From NCBI RefSeq assembly GCF_030272615.1, contig NC_081405.1, positions 604,732,177-604,796,176 on the forward strand: DNA of 64,000 nucleotides, written 5' to 3'. This stretch comes from Cryptomeria japonica. Lineage: Eukaryota > Streptophyta > Pinopsida > Cupressales > Cupressaceae. Of this stretch, positions 1 through 11,603 are shown in pieces; the stretch's first letter is position 1; each line of letters starts with the position of its first letter. Under the pieces are notes generated by a model. The model worked only from the letters and a program-made list of their open reading frames with translations, did not search any database and was not told the DNA's origin. A program made the position numbers and the translations under genes.

Positions 1-1346
1 TGAAGGGTTTTCATCCCTTTCTCACTCATGTGCCCAAGCCTATGGTGCCACATTATCGAATCTGTTCTTGCAACATTTATTGTTGTTGTCCCCGCAGTAA
101 CTTTATCTGTAGCAGCTAGGGTAGAGTAAGTGTTACCTGTACACAGATATAATGTGCCTACCTTTGCACCTTTAGCTATTACTAATGATCCTTTAGCAAC
201 CTTCCACATACTGTCTGAGAGGGTAACTATGCAACCTTCACTACCTAGTTGCCCTGTAGAAATTAAATTTCTTCTTAAATTAGGAACATGTCTTACCTCC
301 TGCAGAAACCAGTCATTTCCATTCTGCAACTTGATCTTTATCTTTCCTTTTCCAACAATTTGACAGGGCTCATCATCACTCAAATATACTTGTCCAAAAT
401 CACCTTGAACATAATCTAGAAAATATTTTCTATGGGGTGTAGCATAAAATGAAGCCCTAGAATCTATTACCCAGGAATCATTAACATTATCCAAACATAA
501 GATTAAAGCATCTTGTAAAGTATTACTTGCAATATTAGCTTCCTTACTGTCATTTTCATTTTTGTCTCCTTCTTTATTTTTCTGAGACCAACAGTCTTTC
601 TTTAGATGACCAGGCTTTCCGCAGTATCAACAATCTTTCTTTCCTCTAGATTGAGAGCGTCCTTTCTTTGACTTCCCTCATGACTTCTCATTCCTAGGGC
701 CTTTTCCTCTTTCCTTTGATCTTCCTCTGTTCTCCACATTTAAAACACTACCCGATGATGTTGGAGTCTCACCTGCGCTTTTCCTTCGCATTTCCTCTCT
801 TAGGATAACACCAACAATATCATCAAATACCAAAGTATTTTTACCAAAGACAGAGTTACTTACAGCCATAACCAAGCTATTCCAGCTTTCTAGCAAAGAA
901 CATAAAATCAATAGAGCCCTAACCTCTTTTGCAAAAGTAATTTTTACCGAAGACAATTGACTGGTAATTGTATTAAATTCATTTAAGTGCTCTGCTACAG
1001 ATCCTCCCTCACTCATTTTCAAATTAAGCAGACGCTTCATAAGAAATACCTTATTCGAAGCCGAGGGTTTCTCATACAACTTAGCCAATGTCGCCATCAA
1101 ATCTACAGTCATTTTTGCTTCTGTTATATTGAATGCTATAGACGGTGCAAGGCACAATCGAATGGATCTCAGTGCTTTTCTATCTAAAATGTCCCACTCT
1201 TCATCTGACATTGTGATCGCTTTCTTTGCCTTTCCTTCCAATGGCCGCCACAAATCCTTTTGATACAGGTAATCCTCCATCTGCATTTTCCATAATTGAT
1301 AATTCTAGCCGTTAAACTTTTCAACCTCGAATTTGGAATCCTCCAT
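1..1346 (-). pseudogene. copia gag-protease, degenerate
   Basis: The likely gag start is ATG at 1346-1344 (MEDSKFEVEKFNG), followed by an in-frame TAG and then the long open stretch 1286-678. That stretch has the plant copia gag signature, with DLWRPL near its start and a leucine-rich region around LMKRLLNLKM. The basic C-terminus leads to a CCHC zinc knuckle near 600-650, whose second residue is now a TGA stop (C-stop-Y-C-GKPGHLKKDC). The protease near 455-480 reads WVIDSRASFY where WxxDSGASxH is expected, so the Gly after the catalytic Asp-Ser is Arg and the usual His is Tyr. Not functional. Confidence 0.85.
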
Positions 1347-1392
1347 TGCTCCCACTCAAATCTGAAAGTCCTGCCAATTTACAGAAAACCTC

Positions 1393-1404
1393 GCTCTGAT
1401 ACCA
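1393..1404 (-). other. Primer-binding site (initiator tRNA-Met type)
   Basis: The minus strand reads TGGTATCAGAGC, the standard plant copia primer-binding site complementary to the 3' end of initiator tRNA-Met. It sits two bases from the LTR edge. Confidence 0.9.
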
Positions 1405-1406
1405 AT

Positions 1407-1869
1407 TGTTAGGGTTTCAAGCAGATCCGAAGCAAATATGAACTAACAATTATATGCAGATTTAAATACAAAAGATAAAGAAATAAAACATGACACATAT
1501 AACACAAAGATTTAACGTGGTTCACCTAGAATGGGTTACGTCCACCATACACAACCGTCCAATCTTTCTTATTATCCAGCAAAAATAGTACATCAACCTT
1601 ACAATGCCTTAAGCATCCTAGCCGCTTATAACATGCATTTTTAGGGCAACAAACAAAGTCGGCCTTTTTAGGGTTTTATTACAATGTCGGTTTTCATGAA
1701 CGAAAAACGGCAATTTTTTTTTTCTCGGGGGCTCCTGCCCTTGAACTCCTGCTTTTGTCGGGGGCTGCCACCCCCGAACCCCTACTCAGGGCCCGACCTG
1801 ACCCCGAACCCCGACGATGATACGTGCTGAGTGTACAGCACTTTGCTGATCAGTCGCCACATTTCGACA
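1407..1869 (-). repeat. 5' LTR of the first copia element
   Basis: The right-hand LTR of a minus-strand element. On the + strand it opens with TGTTAGGG two bases beyond the primer-binding site. The outer end is less certain; I place it at the CA of ...CGACA near 1869. No second LTR is present to confirm it. It contains GC-rich segments around 1720-1810 with short CGGGGG/CCCCCG inverted repeats, unlike its AT-rich surroundings. Confidence 0.6.
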
Positions 1870-2040
1870 CCCTCAATATAGTGTCCTGATTACCTTTAAC
1901 TATTTTCTGCCAAAGCTTTGGCTTGCTTCTGAACTCTTTGCATGTATTTGGTTTCGTTTGAATCAAACCCCCCACATTTCAAGCACATAGAGCTTTGGAG
2001 AATAAACCAGGTATGATATGAAAAACCCAACTATTTTGAA
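1870..2040. other. Short spacer without recognisable gene
   Basis: Sequence between the first copia LTR and the start of the duplicated 2-ODD upstream region. I see no coding signal. Confidence 0.5.
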
Positions 2041-3150
2041 ATAACAACACTTTCAAAAAAGGACAATGACACTAATTTTTGTGAGAAGGATAATAATATT
2101 GTTGTTTGCCTTTTATAAATGGAGAAGAAAATAGCTAAAAAATAAATATTGAATTGATTTAGATGAGGTGATAGGAAGGTTGGTAGTGCTCCCGCTCTTA
2201 AGAGAAGGTGGTTCTATCTTAAAAAATGATTTTTATAAATAAAGATGAAGAAAACTAACAAAATCAAATCATACCATTTAAATGAACCATGACATCTAGA
2301 GAGAGTCACCCATGATATAGTTAATTGTCTCATGGGTTGAAAAGAAAAATAAAACAAAAACTATTATTTAGTCAATTGATTTTTTCATTAAAACAATATT
2401 TTAAAATAGTAAGTATTTAAATTTTAGCTCTTTAGTAATAAGAAAATCAATTTGAATTTATGAATCCTCACACTTTCTTAAAGTATTATTTATTATTGTA
2501 GTTATAAAAATGGTAGTATCGAATAATTCATTATAATTTTTTTAAAGTATACTGTAGGGATAAAACATGTCACATCAATATATTAAATAAGGAAATCAAT
2601 AAAACTATAATTTTTAGATAAAGGAGTTAATTCTAAAAACATTACTAAAATTAACAAATGTATAGTTAAAACAAAGATAGATATTGGAATAAATTTTTAA
2701 TTGGAGTCCAAGATAGGGAGGTTGATTTAACTATCACAAAAGATATATACTTGAAATTTGACACTGAATTGAAAAAGATAAAGTTGAGACTAATGCACTT
2801 TGATAAAACTAAAATTGTATAGAGATAGGTCAAGGTTGTGAGGGCAACCTTGATCTTCTAGATAGCCCTACCCTTGAATTTTTAGAGGGTGTTCTTAACC
2901 TTTCAATGATGTCTTGATACCCAAATCTTCAAAACTTCAATATTTATATAAAAAAATAATATTTACTTTTGTTTAGACCTATAAATAGAAGATTTGGTTG
3001 TTTTAAGGAACATCATATTGATTTGTTATGGAAATGTTGAATCATTGAGACTTCCTTGATTACAATCAAAACCATTGATTGAATCAATTATTTTTGTAAT
3101 AAAATAAAAATATACACTAAGCATTCTATACAATGGATATGTAAGTAGTT
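2041..3150 (+). repeat. Duplicated 2-ODD upstream region, copy 1
   Basis: AT-rich non-coding sequence matching 13918-14746 closely and 21410-22470 more distantly, in the same order and orientation. Shared landmarks include AATTGTCTCATGGGTTG near 2321, ACATGTCACATCAATATATT, CTATAAATAGAAGATTTGG and the end segment ATTCTATACAATGG. At 22470 this segment leads into the promoter of the intact dioxygenase, so here it is probably the former promoter region of a paralogue. It ends at 3150, where the LINE-derived insert begins. Confidence 0.8.
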
Positions 3151-4460
3151 TTTGATTAGGGTAAAAACAGGTTTTGAAGGGACCCAAAACCCTTTACAAA
3201 CAAATTTTGAGAGGATCTAAAACCCTCAAATAGAAAGTTGTTTGACCAAAAGGAACAAGAAAGCACCAGACAACCATGGGTTAAAAGGACACCCATAACA
3301 AAAAACATGGGTTTTAAAAAAATAGGCCCTCACAACCTAAAACAAAGTTGCAAAAAGAACAACCAACAACCAACCTAAAACCATCCCCCACCCAAGAACC
3401 ATCAAGATTTACATTTAGAATTGCTCTTATGGGATCAAAGAGTCATGTCAAAATAAGGCTTAGAGAACTTAGCTTTCTTGCCCTTAACAAAAATCCATTC
3501 CTCTTCCACTTGCGCTACCTTAACATGCCAGTCCAACGCACCAAAATCTTGAGAATGAATATCAACAGCCACTGTCTCAGCCTCACCAGAACCAATGGAC
3601 GAAAAAGGAAAAACCCCAACATCACTAGTCTGCCTCATTCCGACAGACACATCTGCACTAGAACCAGCAGGCGGTAAAACCCTAGCATCAACAGGCGACG
3701 AAACAAGCAAGGCCAAATTAGAAGAGTCAATAGATTTGGAATTTTCAAGAGAGCCAACAGGAATGATAGTCAATTTGATATCACCTGAAGAAGCTTCTTG
3801 AGTCCCATTCACTTGGGAAACATCAGGAGACACTTGCACAGTTTCAGCAGCCTCACCAAGAGAGACAAGCAGAGGGGATGCCCCAAGATCCTATGGTTCC
3901 AAAGCAACCACATCAGAAAAACTCCTAGGTTGATCGGATATCTTCGAAATCGTATAATGTTGTACAAAAGTGCCTTTCCATCATGTGGCCTTAGTTGCCC
4001 TTTTCTCAAAACCGTAATGCTCAACTGCATGCCCAGTTTTAAACATCTTCTACAACGAAAGGGAATCCCTTCATAGTCCAAAGATTGGACCCAAGAACCC
4101 TTTGAAGATTTAAGTAAAATTTCAGCAGGCAACCCATTTGAAATATCCAGATCAACAAGTACGCATGCACAGGTGGAGTGGAAAATATCAGAGGATTCAA
4201 CATCCACCATAAAAAATCACCAAGGGAATCTCCTGCTTCCTCTAAAAGGGAATCATTCCATAAATGAAGTGGGAGCTTGGGAAGTCGAACCTTGGTCAAA
4301 ATCTTATTTAACATTTCAGTAGAAGGGTTAAAATAAGAGTGCCAAGGCTCAATCATCAACAAAAATTTATCCTCCTAGCTAAAAAAATGATCACATAAAA
4401 TTTTGTTTCTATCCTAAGCATTATCAAACTTTGCAATGAAAAACCCCTTAGCCATGGGGA
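3151..4460 (-). mobile_element. LINE ORF1-derived insert, 5'-deleted copy
   Basis: Collinear with the complete copy at 14747-16589 and inserted at the same place in the duplicated region, after GTAAGTAGTT. It keeps the 3' UTR (3151 to about 3434) and the C-terminal two thirds of ORF1 on the minus strand. These are split over three frames (3435-3839, 3809-4210, 4039-4362), so frameshifts have accumulated. The CRRCLKLG knuckle segment remains, but the following residues read M-Q-L-S rather than H-A-T-E. Around 4460, after GCCATGGGGAA, sequence jumps straight into dioxygenase exon 2. A deletion therefore removed the LINE 5' end and the dioxygenase sequence up to exon 2. Confidence 0.8.
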
Positions 4461-5432
4461 AATACTGTATCAAGATGATATTGGAGGTCTCCAGATTCAA
4501 AATAAGCAAGGAAAATGGATGGATAGTAAGCCTTTGCCTGGATCTTTTGTTTTTAATGTCGGTGACATTTTATAGGTAGATATTCTACACATGCCTCATG
4601 TTTTAAAGTCAATTACATATACTCCTATAAACTCAGATAGCCCTCTTAAGAGAAGAGTTCATATCATTTTTTTTTTAATATGAATATTTTGAACATTGAA
4701 TCAAAGCAAGAGTACAAAGAATAACAACTATCATCACTAGCTGAAGGAGAATACATCACAATCTAAAAAGATTGCATTATGTCATCAAAGAACAATAGTA
4801 ACAGCAACAAAACATTCATTTATTGCTAACAAGTTGTTTTAAATTTAATAACATGTAAACGATTTAGATACCAATTTGAACAATATGTATGCTTTAGTTG
4901 ATGCTCAAATTGTTTACACATTTACTTTATAACAACATATTTGCAATAAAATGGTATATAGTGAATATGTTCATAATATAAAACAATTTTTTTTATAGTA
5001 ATTACTGATCTATATAAAAGGATATATAATAAGTATAGATAACAAAATCTTTGTATTATATTTTTTAAAACATATATTAGTGTAATTGAAGATTCAATTT
5101 AATTAGATCACATAGTAGTATGGATTAAAAATTAATATACTATTAAAATTTTAAAGTGACATCATGTTTGGTGCAAATTGTTGTAGATGTGGAGTAATGG
5201 GAGATATCACAGCGCTGAACATCGTGTAGTGTATGGAAAGTCAAATAGAAACAGGCAGTCAATGGCTTTTTTTTTGGCTTTACCAAATGAGTTTGAAATT
5301 AGATGCCCAAAAGAGACAATTGACGAAGAGCACCCACAACTATATAAAGTAGTTACAAAGGGAGATACCATGGCATATTTCAAGAAAGTAGGACCAAATA
5401 TGGCTACTCCCCTACACTTTAGATTGCAATAG
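4461..5432 (+). pseudogene. 2-ODD paralogue A: end of exon 2, intron 2, exon 3
   Basis: Positions 4461-4575 match the end of exon 2 of the intact gene (the region of 23700-23814, including GGLQI and SKPLPGSF). The final exon 2 codon, CAG (Gln) in the intact gene, is TAG here. Intron 2 (4576-5186, GT...AG) is about 611 bp against 1933 bp in the intact gene. Exon 3 (5187-5432) is fully open for 81 codons, starts MWSNGRYHSAEHRVVYGK, and keeps the distal iron-binding His and the RxS 2-oxoglutarate motif (NRQS). Exon 1, with the start codon, and the HxD-bearing part of exon 2 are missing, so this cannot encode the enzyme. Confidence 0.9.
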
Positions 5433-6016
5433 CATGAATAATTAAATTTAAATAAAATGGTTTCATTGAATGTATTATTCTGAAGTTTGTATAAGGATGC
5501 TGTTTGATATATGAGCATAGCAAATGTAATTTGATCTCAACTGGTTTGTCAAGTATGTTTTCTATTACTTATAAAATAATAAATTGAATAATCTCATAAA
5601 TAAATATAACATAGATCTTTTCTTATGATCACAAAAAATGTGGATAGCTAATTACATTTGTAAGAGATCAAGCCAATGAAGATCAATTTTGGAAGAGATG
5701 AAGCTAATAAAGAAAAATCTTATAAATTGTTTGGTAAAAAATAATGATGTATTGCATGATAAAATTACCACAATTTGACCACAAAGTCGAATTAAGTTGT
5801 AGCCCAACTCAAGAGAATAGTTAAAAGTACACATATTATATAATTTTGTAGGAATTTAGAAAACAAGGGAAATAAAACTGTTAATTGGGATCCTATGAAT
5901 CTTATATATCTTTTCTATGGTAAAACATATTTTTCCCACAAAATAATCTTTCTATGGACAAGCATTGACAAGATAAAATAAAAATATATGAAAAAGGATA
6001 ATAATATTGTTGTTCT
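5433..6016 (+). repeat. Duplicated 3' flank of 2-ODD, copy A
   Basis: Non-coding 3' flank of paralogue A. It matches the flank of the intact gene (25994-26300) and 20379-21410, with shared segments such as AAATAATAAATTGAATAATC and ACATTTGTAAGAGAT. The match stops near 6016, after ATAATATTGTTGTT, where a retroposon remnant begins. Confidence 0.75.
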
Positions 6017-7175
6017 GATTAATAAAAAGTGGGATGGGCCTGTACCTTTACATATCCAATAAAAATCACCACATAGGGTGCATGATAAGTGCACACCTAG
6101 AAAAAAGAGTCCAAACATAAAAAACAACAAAAGACCACTAAACACAAAACGGACCAGAGACAAAACCAATAACATAAACTAGTAACTACCCAGAACTACA
6201 CCAGAACCAACCAACCGCCATAGACATAAAGAGATGGCCTAGTGGTCGATGACATTACTTTCTTGTCAATCCTTACATAAACTAAGGAATTTATTAAAAA
6301 AAGAAATTCTTTTGTTGGAATCACTAGATGAGATTGGGGTACCCGAATCAAAAGTATCTTTAACCATAGACACAAGGGGCTCCATAGAAACAAAAGGGGA
6401 AAGAGAAGTCTTTTCTATTTGGATTTCCTATGGTCGATCTCCTCCTATATATCCTTTAGAGAGGCTAAATTTTTGAGGACCATCTCCTAGCTTCGATTGT
6501 ACATTTCCTCAAATTTTCCTTTCAGGACCTCATTTTCTTTTTAATCCAAAACAATCCTATCCTTGTTCTTATGCAATACCTTTTTTGAGAGCTCCTTTAT
6601 CTTCTCTTCCACCTTCTCCCAATTTTCTAGTTTCTCATCCATATTGCTCACCACTTTCCAAACACATTCATCTTGGATGTCCATGACCCATTTGTCTGCT
6701 CTAACCCTTGCCTCCACCACAACCTCAAGTTTGTTTATTTTCTTGATGACCACATCAAACTATGAAAGAATCTATTTGATAATCAATTCTTTCTATTCCA
6801 CATTCTCTTATAGCTTTAAGATAGTGGTCTTCAAATTTTTGGGGCTCTTTTGATGGTCAGGAATCTCTAGGTTAGGAGGAATAGGGCTCTTTTCATGGGC
6901 AACCTCCTTAGAAGCCTTCGAGGACCAATCAAATTCTGAATCATGGGAATTTGAACCCTCCATCTCCTTCTCATCACTTAACTCTAGCACCTCCACCTTC
7001 TTAGGAGGTGGAGTAGAGGGCTTTTGCTTCGCTTCTCTTAAGGGATTAAAATGGGTGGGGATGAGATTTGGTTTAGAAAAGGAACTCATAGAGGTATTTT
7101 TAGCCACGGGGGCTGATGCAGACTTGGTAGAGGTATGGTGGTATAAGAAAATGCCCAAATAGGTATACATGACTT
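6017..7175 (-). mobile_element. Coiled-coil ORF retroposon remnant
   Basis: Read on the minus strand. One open stretch, 7170-6808, is Ser/Pro/Lys-rich with an acidic patch (VLELSDEKEMEG). A second, 6753-6541, is rich in Lys/Glu and probably coiled-coil (EEKIKELSKKVLHKN). Stops separate them. The second resembles the insert at 19544-20364 in its pattern of Glu-Ala, two Trp and KxxxxEE residues. The minus-strand 3' end is a non-coding tail finishing in TTATTAATCAGAA, abutting the 2-ODD 3' flank. I cannot assign a family by name. It may be a LINE ORF1 relative or a retrotransposed host transcript. I did not find the right-hand boundary. Confidence 0.5.
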
Positions 7176-9202
7176 TGTAAAATATAAGGGAAATACAAGG
7201 TAGGAATGATAGATCCCCTTAAGCCTACAAACACCCTAAATGGCTCAAATGCACCAAATATGGATCAAGAATTCACCTAAGGAAAATGATGACTTAGAAT
7301 ATGTTCTTAGGTCTAATATAAAAGGATTCAATTGGTTTTAGTCTTCTATTCAATACCCAAATGCTCAAACTCCAAATTTGCTCCTTCTAGGCCTAGAATC
7401 CCAACTAGTGCAACAAGGAGAGAAATTTAATGATAACTCCAAAACCTTCAAAAACAATAGACAAATAAAATACATATTTGGATACCCTTTTGTCTCCTCT
7501 ATAACATATCCAAAGGTTTTAATATGTTGTTTTGGAAAATATATGCCGTCCTTACAACATGCCTTGTTTTTTTAGCACTAAAAAGGGTGGTTTTACAAAG
7601 CAACTACAAGAAATATTATTGCTGGGTACTTATAACCTCAAAAAAGTCTTAGTAAATGATAAATGATGAAGGAATCCACAATCAATTTCAGTTTGTGAGG
7701 CCTCTAATCCCAAAAGCCCCCAATTTTCATCAAAAGCCCTAAAATCAAGGGTTTCTCCAATCTCACACTTCCACACACTTCTAGAATCAATTGGATGTTG
7801 TTTCACCTTTATATAGCCAACATAAAACTATGAAAATCATAAAATATACCCCTCCAATGGGTAGATCTCTCCAACCCTCACCCTACCTAGCCTCTTCACT
7901 AGGCTTTCCAAGCAAACAATGGTGATCACCTTATCAAAACCTTGTTATCTGCAAATATGATAGTTAAATCATAATGTACATGTCAAAAAGAGATCATTCC
8001 ATGAGAAACAAAAATCAAACATTCATGGAATGACCCTCCATGGTTAGAAACTTGTCAGAAATTGTTAAGAAACAAGTCTAAATTGCTGCAATAATGAATG
8101 TACAGTCAAAAAGCTGGTTGAACAACGACCCTAAAGAATTCAAAGATGTGTAATATTCCTAGGATGATACTTAGGAATGATATACCATAAATACCAAGCA
8201 AAGGAAGTCTCACAAAATCATAAAATAGCAGAAAAATGGCTTGAAAACTGAATTTTATTCAACCTTCTCTTGCAATCCCTACACCCTAGGTCTTGTCTGT
8301 CCGTACCAAGAATTAAAAAGCATTAAAATAACTCCCCCAAGGTTGTTCAACCACTTATTGGTTGGTTACAATATTTATTTTGCATAAAAAAGCCACTAAT
8401 CTAAGTTTCCCACCTAATTCCTTATAGATGTTGAAATTCAAATATTTGAATTTTCAACTTTTAGAAAATGTATTACAAACTGAAAACCAACATTATTAAT
8501 GATGGATTTTCATCCCATATGGCATATTTAACCATCCTAAACCTTCCTAAATCCTTTATTGGGTGTTTTGAACAAATTTATATTTTTTGACAATAAATGA
8601 CAATTTTTCAAGATAAAATGACAATATTTTACAATTTTGTTTTTCAAAAGCCATTATTGGCCTTAACAACTCATAGTTGATCATGTTGAAATTAATTGAT
8701 GAATTAAACTCCTTCTTAGCCTCGGATGTTTGTATGGTCGCCTTTGTTGGTCTTGGTGCCCTTGCACTAGGGGCCCCAAAAATTTCAATCACCAATTTTG
8801 GGTTTGACAAAGGATTAGGAAGAATTGGCAGGGACCCACTGGGAGGGTAAGGAAAGGTGAAAATTATAAAGCCTAAGAATCAAACCTTGATGAAGGGGCA
8901 ACAAGTTTTTGGTCTACGCCTTAACCATAGATTGGGATAAAGAAGAGAAAACCTTGTAAGCAATATCCATCGCGATACCATACCTTAGGTAGTTTAGCTT
9001 AGGGAAAATTTGGGTGTGAAATATTTTGAAGTGCCTATCCAAAGTAAAATATTTCATTAACAACATGGTTGCATTTTTTTCACTTGTTGGGGAGCTCCGC
9101 CCAATTGTATCCACTTTACGATCTCGACGCTCTTTCACTCACCTTGAATAAATGTTTGAAGTCCTCCTTATAAGTGTTGGCCATTTTGTGGAATTGATTA
9201 TG
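7176..9202. other. Unassigned region, possibly retroelement-derived
   Basis: No gene I can support. The segment contains AT-rich non-coding sequence and two short minus-strand open stretches, 8810-8556 and 9138-8914. The latter encodes MLLMKYFTLDRHFKIF and may be a fragment of a retroelement protein, but I recognise no domain. The text around 7680-7930 and 8220-8400 has the character of LTR or leader sequence, but I found no terminal repeat pair. Confidence 0.4.
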
Positions 9203-10363
9203 TGTTGCATTGATGTTTTGTTATTGATGCCAACACTAGCTGTTTGGATGCTTTACTGACACCCTTCTGGTCCTGGTAGGTTGAGTGGTTTCTGGTTAAT
9301 TTGGATCCGACATGATCCGGTAGGCTCCGGTATGATTTGGTTATGGAATTGGCTTGTTCATGATACTCATGCTCATATTCAGTAAGTTGGTTTTGGTTTG
9401 GTGATAGGATGCTATCCTGTTTGCTTAGAAGCTTGGTTTTTGGTTTTGGCGAGGGTTTCACTACCAGAGTTTTTGATGAAGATCTTTGATGAATTGCATA
9501 AATGGTGTTCGTGCAGCTTCTGGTGGAGTTTCAGGATGTTGATGGTGATCATGTTAGAGACTTTGTGGATGGAGATCATTGTTGTAGAATGTGGACCTAT
9601 ACTAGGTCCCGGTTGATCTATCTTATGGACCAACTTTAATGTAACGTGTGGATTGGACCACTCGATGTGTTTCCGAGATGTCTTATGTGTTGGATATTAT
9701 TTGTTTGATCTAAGGCCAAGATGGTTTGTAATTATGTAATTGGTTTATTATTTGGTGGCCGACCTAATTGCTTATGGTCGAGGGTTTGTATATATAGATG
9801 TAAGATCTCATTGTAGATAATATATATGGCTATGGAAAAGGAATGTAAATGTGAAAATAATGTAATATCATTCAGGCAGAGGATTTGGTCGATCATTGGA
9901 GATCAAATTGGGTTTATGTAAGAGGATTTAGTCCTCTGGTATTGAGCTTAACCAGAACTGTACTCAGGCATAGGAGATGCTATCTTTTGCAGTTCAACAC
10001 TTCTCCGGATTGTAGTATGGATTTCTATGTAGTTAGTGAGGCTCCTTTTGTGATGAGTAGTGCACTCTAGGCTGTTGGCCTTCCTGCATGTGTAGGCCCC
10101 TCAATTGTAATTCACATACTTACTGTAAAAGTATTATTTGACTGTGGATAGGCTTCCCACTGTGGTTTTTCCCTTTACCGGGTTTTCCATGTATAAATCT
10201 TGGTGTCATATGGATGGTATTTATTCTGTGATTATTGTTTATGCTTAATTGGTTTAACTGCTATTCTGGTATTAATGTTTTGGGTTTCGAAAGGTTTCGG
10301 TAACTATGACAACTAATTCACCCCCCCTCTTAGTTATCTTTTGGCTATTTGAACTGTCTAACA
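9203..10363 (+). repeat. 5' LTR of copia E
   Basis: The right edge is firm: ...GTCTAACA, two bases, then the primer-binding site. The left edge, TGTTGCATTGATG at 9203, is inferred from resemblance to the LTR start of copia C (TGTTGG..., followed in both by a segment like TTGATGCCAACAC). The LTR has the usual plant copia features near its end: a CACTGTGGTTTTTCCC segment and a C-tract before CTCTTAGT. Confidence 0.7.
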
Positions 10364-10365
10364 AA

Positions 10366-10377
10366 TGGTATCAGAGC
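10366..10377 (+). other. Primer-binding site of copia E
   Basis: TGGTATCAGAGC, complementary to the 3' end of plant initiator tRNA-Met, two bases after the LTR. Confidence 0.95.
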
Positions 10378-10421
10378 TTTGGTCCTCTCTACAGAAAGCT
10401 TAGTCGCTTGAGGAAGATCCT

Positions 10422-11603
10422 ATGGTGACTAACAGTTCAAGTTCATCTAGTTCTTCTGGAGCTATCTTTCAGAGAGATATTCCTAGGCTTGATGGAACAA
10501 ATTACACAGTATGGAAGATTCAGATGGAGACTCATCTGAGATGTCTTGACAAGGAGATTTGGGAGATCACACAGAATGGTGTCACAGCTTATAATCCGAG
10601 ATCTGGAAATCCTCCTCCAACAAACCTGGATAAGGAGCTTGAGAATGACTATAGAGCAAGAGAAGCCCTCTTGTGTGCACTTTCTGATCAACAAATAATG
10701 GGATTAACCGACAAATCATCTGGAAAGGCTATATGGGATAAGTTGGAGACTCTTAATGAGGGCGACCCTACAGTAAAGATTTCTAAACTTGATGGTTACC
10801 GGGTGAGATATGAAAACCTAAAGATGGAAGAAGATGAAAGGATTACTACATTTATGGAAAGGGTAAATGAGATTGTTATGGGAATTCAATGTTGTGGTGG
10901 AACTCTGAGCGAAGATAAAATTGTTTCTAAAGTTCTGAGAGTCCTACCACCGGCTTACAAAATGAAGGCTATTGCTATTAATGAGTTGAGAACAATAGCT
11001 AATACATCTGTCAACAAAGATACTTTGGTTGGGAAACTATCTACTTTTGAGCTTGAAGAATTTGGACCTTCTAGAGTTGTGAAGACTGAACCTGCTTTTC
11101 ATGCATCTACATCTACAATCGGTAAGCAAGATTGGAAAGCTTTATATGCAAAGGAATTGGAAGATATGAAGAGAGAAGATGATGAGTTTGAGCAACTTGA
11201 AGCACTATTTGCTAGAAGAGTACCTAAAGGACCGATAGGAAGTATGTATGAAGGAAAAGCACCTTTTAAATGTTTTGCATGTAATCAGATTGGTCATTTT
11301 GCATCTAGATGTCCTGAAAGGAATTCAAGATTTGAAGAAAGAGTTAGAAGTTCATTTGAGCCTAACCCTGGATATAAGAACAAGTATAAGTACAAGAAAA
11401 ACAAAGACAAATCATGCTACATAGCGGATGAGGAAGGCATTACTGATTCTAATGATGAACCAATGAAAGATTCTGCTAGTGGTTTCGACAATGGAAAGGA
11501 ATGGGTGTTCCTGGCTATCAAGGAAGATGATCCGGAGCTGGAAGAGAATGTACTTGAAGAGAAGGCACTTGCTTCTAAATTAAAGACAAGGATGAATGGG
11601 TAA
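10422..11603 (+). CDS. copia E Gag polyprotein
   Basis: A 393-codon open frame starting 45 bases after the primer-binding site. Residues about 15-220 form the plant copia capsid region (LDGTNYTVWK, ALLCALSD, IWDKLE, VLRVLPPAYK). A CCHC zinc knuckle follows at residues 284-297 (CFACNQIGHFASRC), with the C-x2-C-x4-H-x4-C spacing intact, and then an acidic linker. The stop at 11601-11603 comes from a one-base frameshift just before the protease, whose sequence continues in the next frame. In the family, Gag forms the virus-like particle and the knuckle binds RNA. This is the only undamaged gag in the window. Confidence 0.9.
   Translation: MVTNSSSSSSSSGAIFQRDIPRLDGTNYTVWKIQMETHLRCLDKEIWEITQNGVTAYNPRSGNPPPTNLDKELENDYRAREALLCALSDQQIMGLTDKSSGKAIWDKLETLNEGDPTVKISKLDGYRVRYENLKMEEDERITTFMERVNEIVMGIQCCGGTLSEDKIVSKVLRVLPPAYKMKAIAINELRTIANTSVNKDTLVGKLSTFELEEFGPSRVVKTEPAFHASTSTIGKQDWKALYAKELEDMKREDDEFEQLEALFARRVPKGPIGSMYEGKAPFKCFACNQIGHFASRCPERNSRFEERVRSSFEPNPGYKNKYKYKKNKDKSCYIADEEGITDSNDEPMKDSASGFDNGKEWVFLAIKEDDPELEENVLEEKALASKLKTRMNG

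Larger units (their letters stand above)
1..1869 (-). mobile_element. Ty1/copia LTR retrotransposon, 5' part
   Basis: The element reads right to left: LTR (about 1407-1869), a primer-binding site matching initiator tRNA-Met, gag, zinc knuckle, protease, and the start of the GAG-pre-integrase region at the window edge (the minus strand encodes MWHHRLGHMSEKGM near position 1). Integrase, RT, RNase H and the other LTR would lie left of the window. Coding capacity is damaged by an early stop in gag, a stop inside the zinc knuckle and substitutions at the protease active site. It belongs to a different lineage from the other copia elements here: its protease motif is of the DSxASF type rather than DSGCSHH. 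Confidence 0.9.

Noticed and set aside
5207-5518. Minus-strand ORF of 103 codons
   Set aside because: Antisense to exon 3 of paralogue A, whose sense frame is clearly the real coding sequence.
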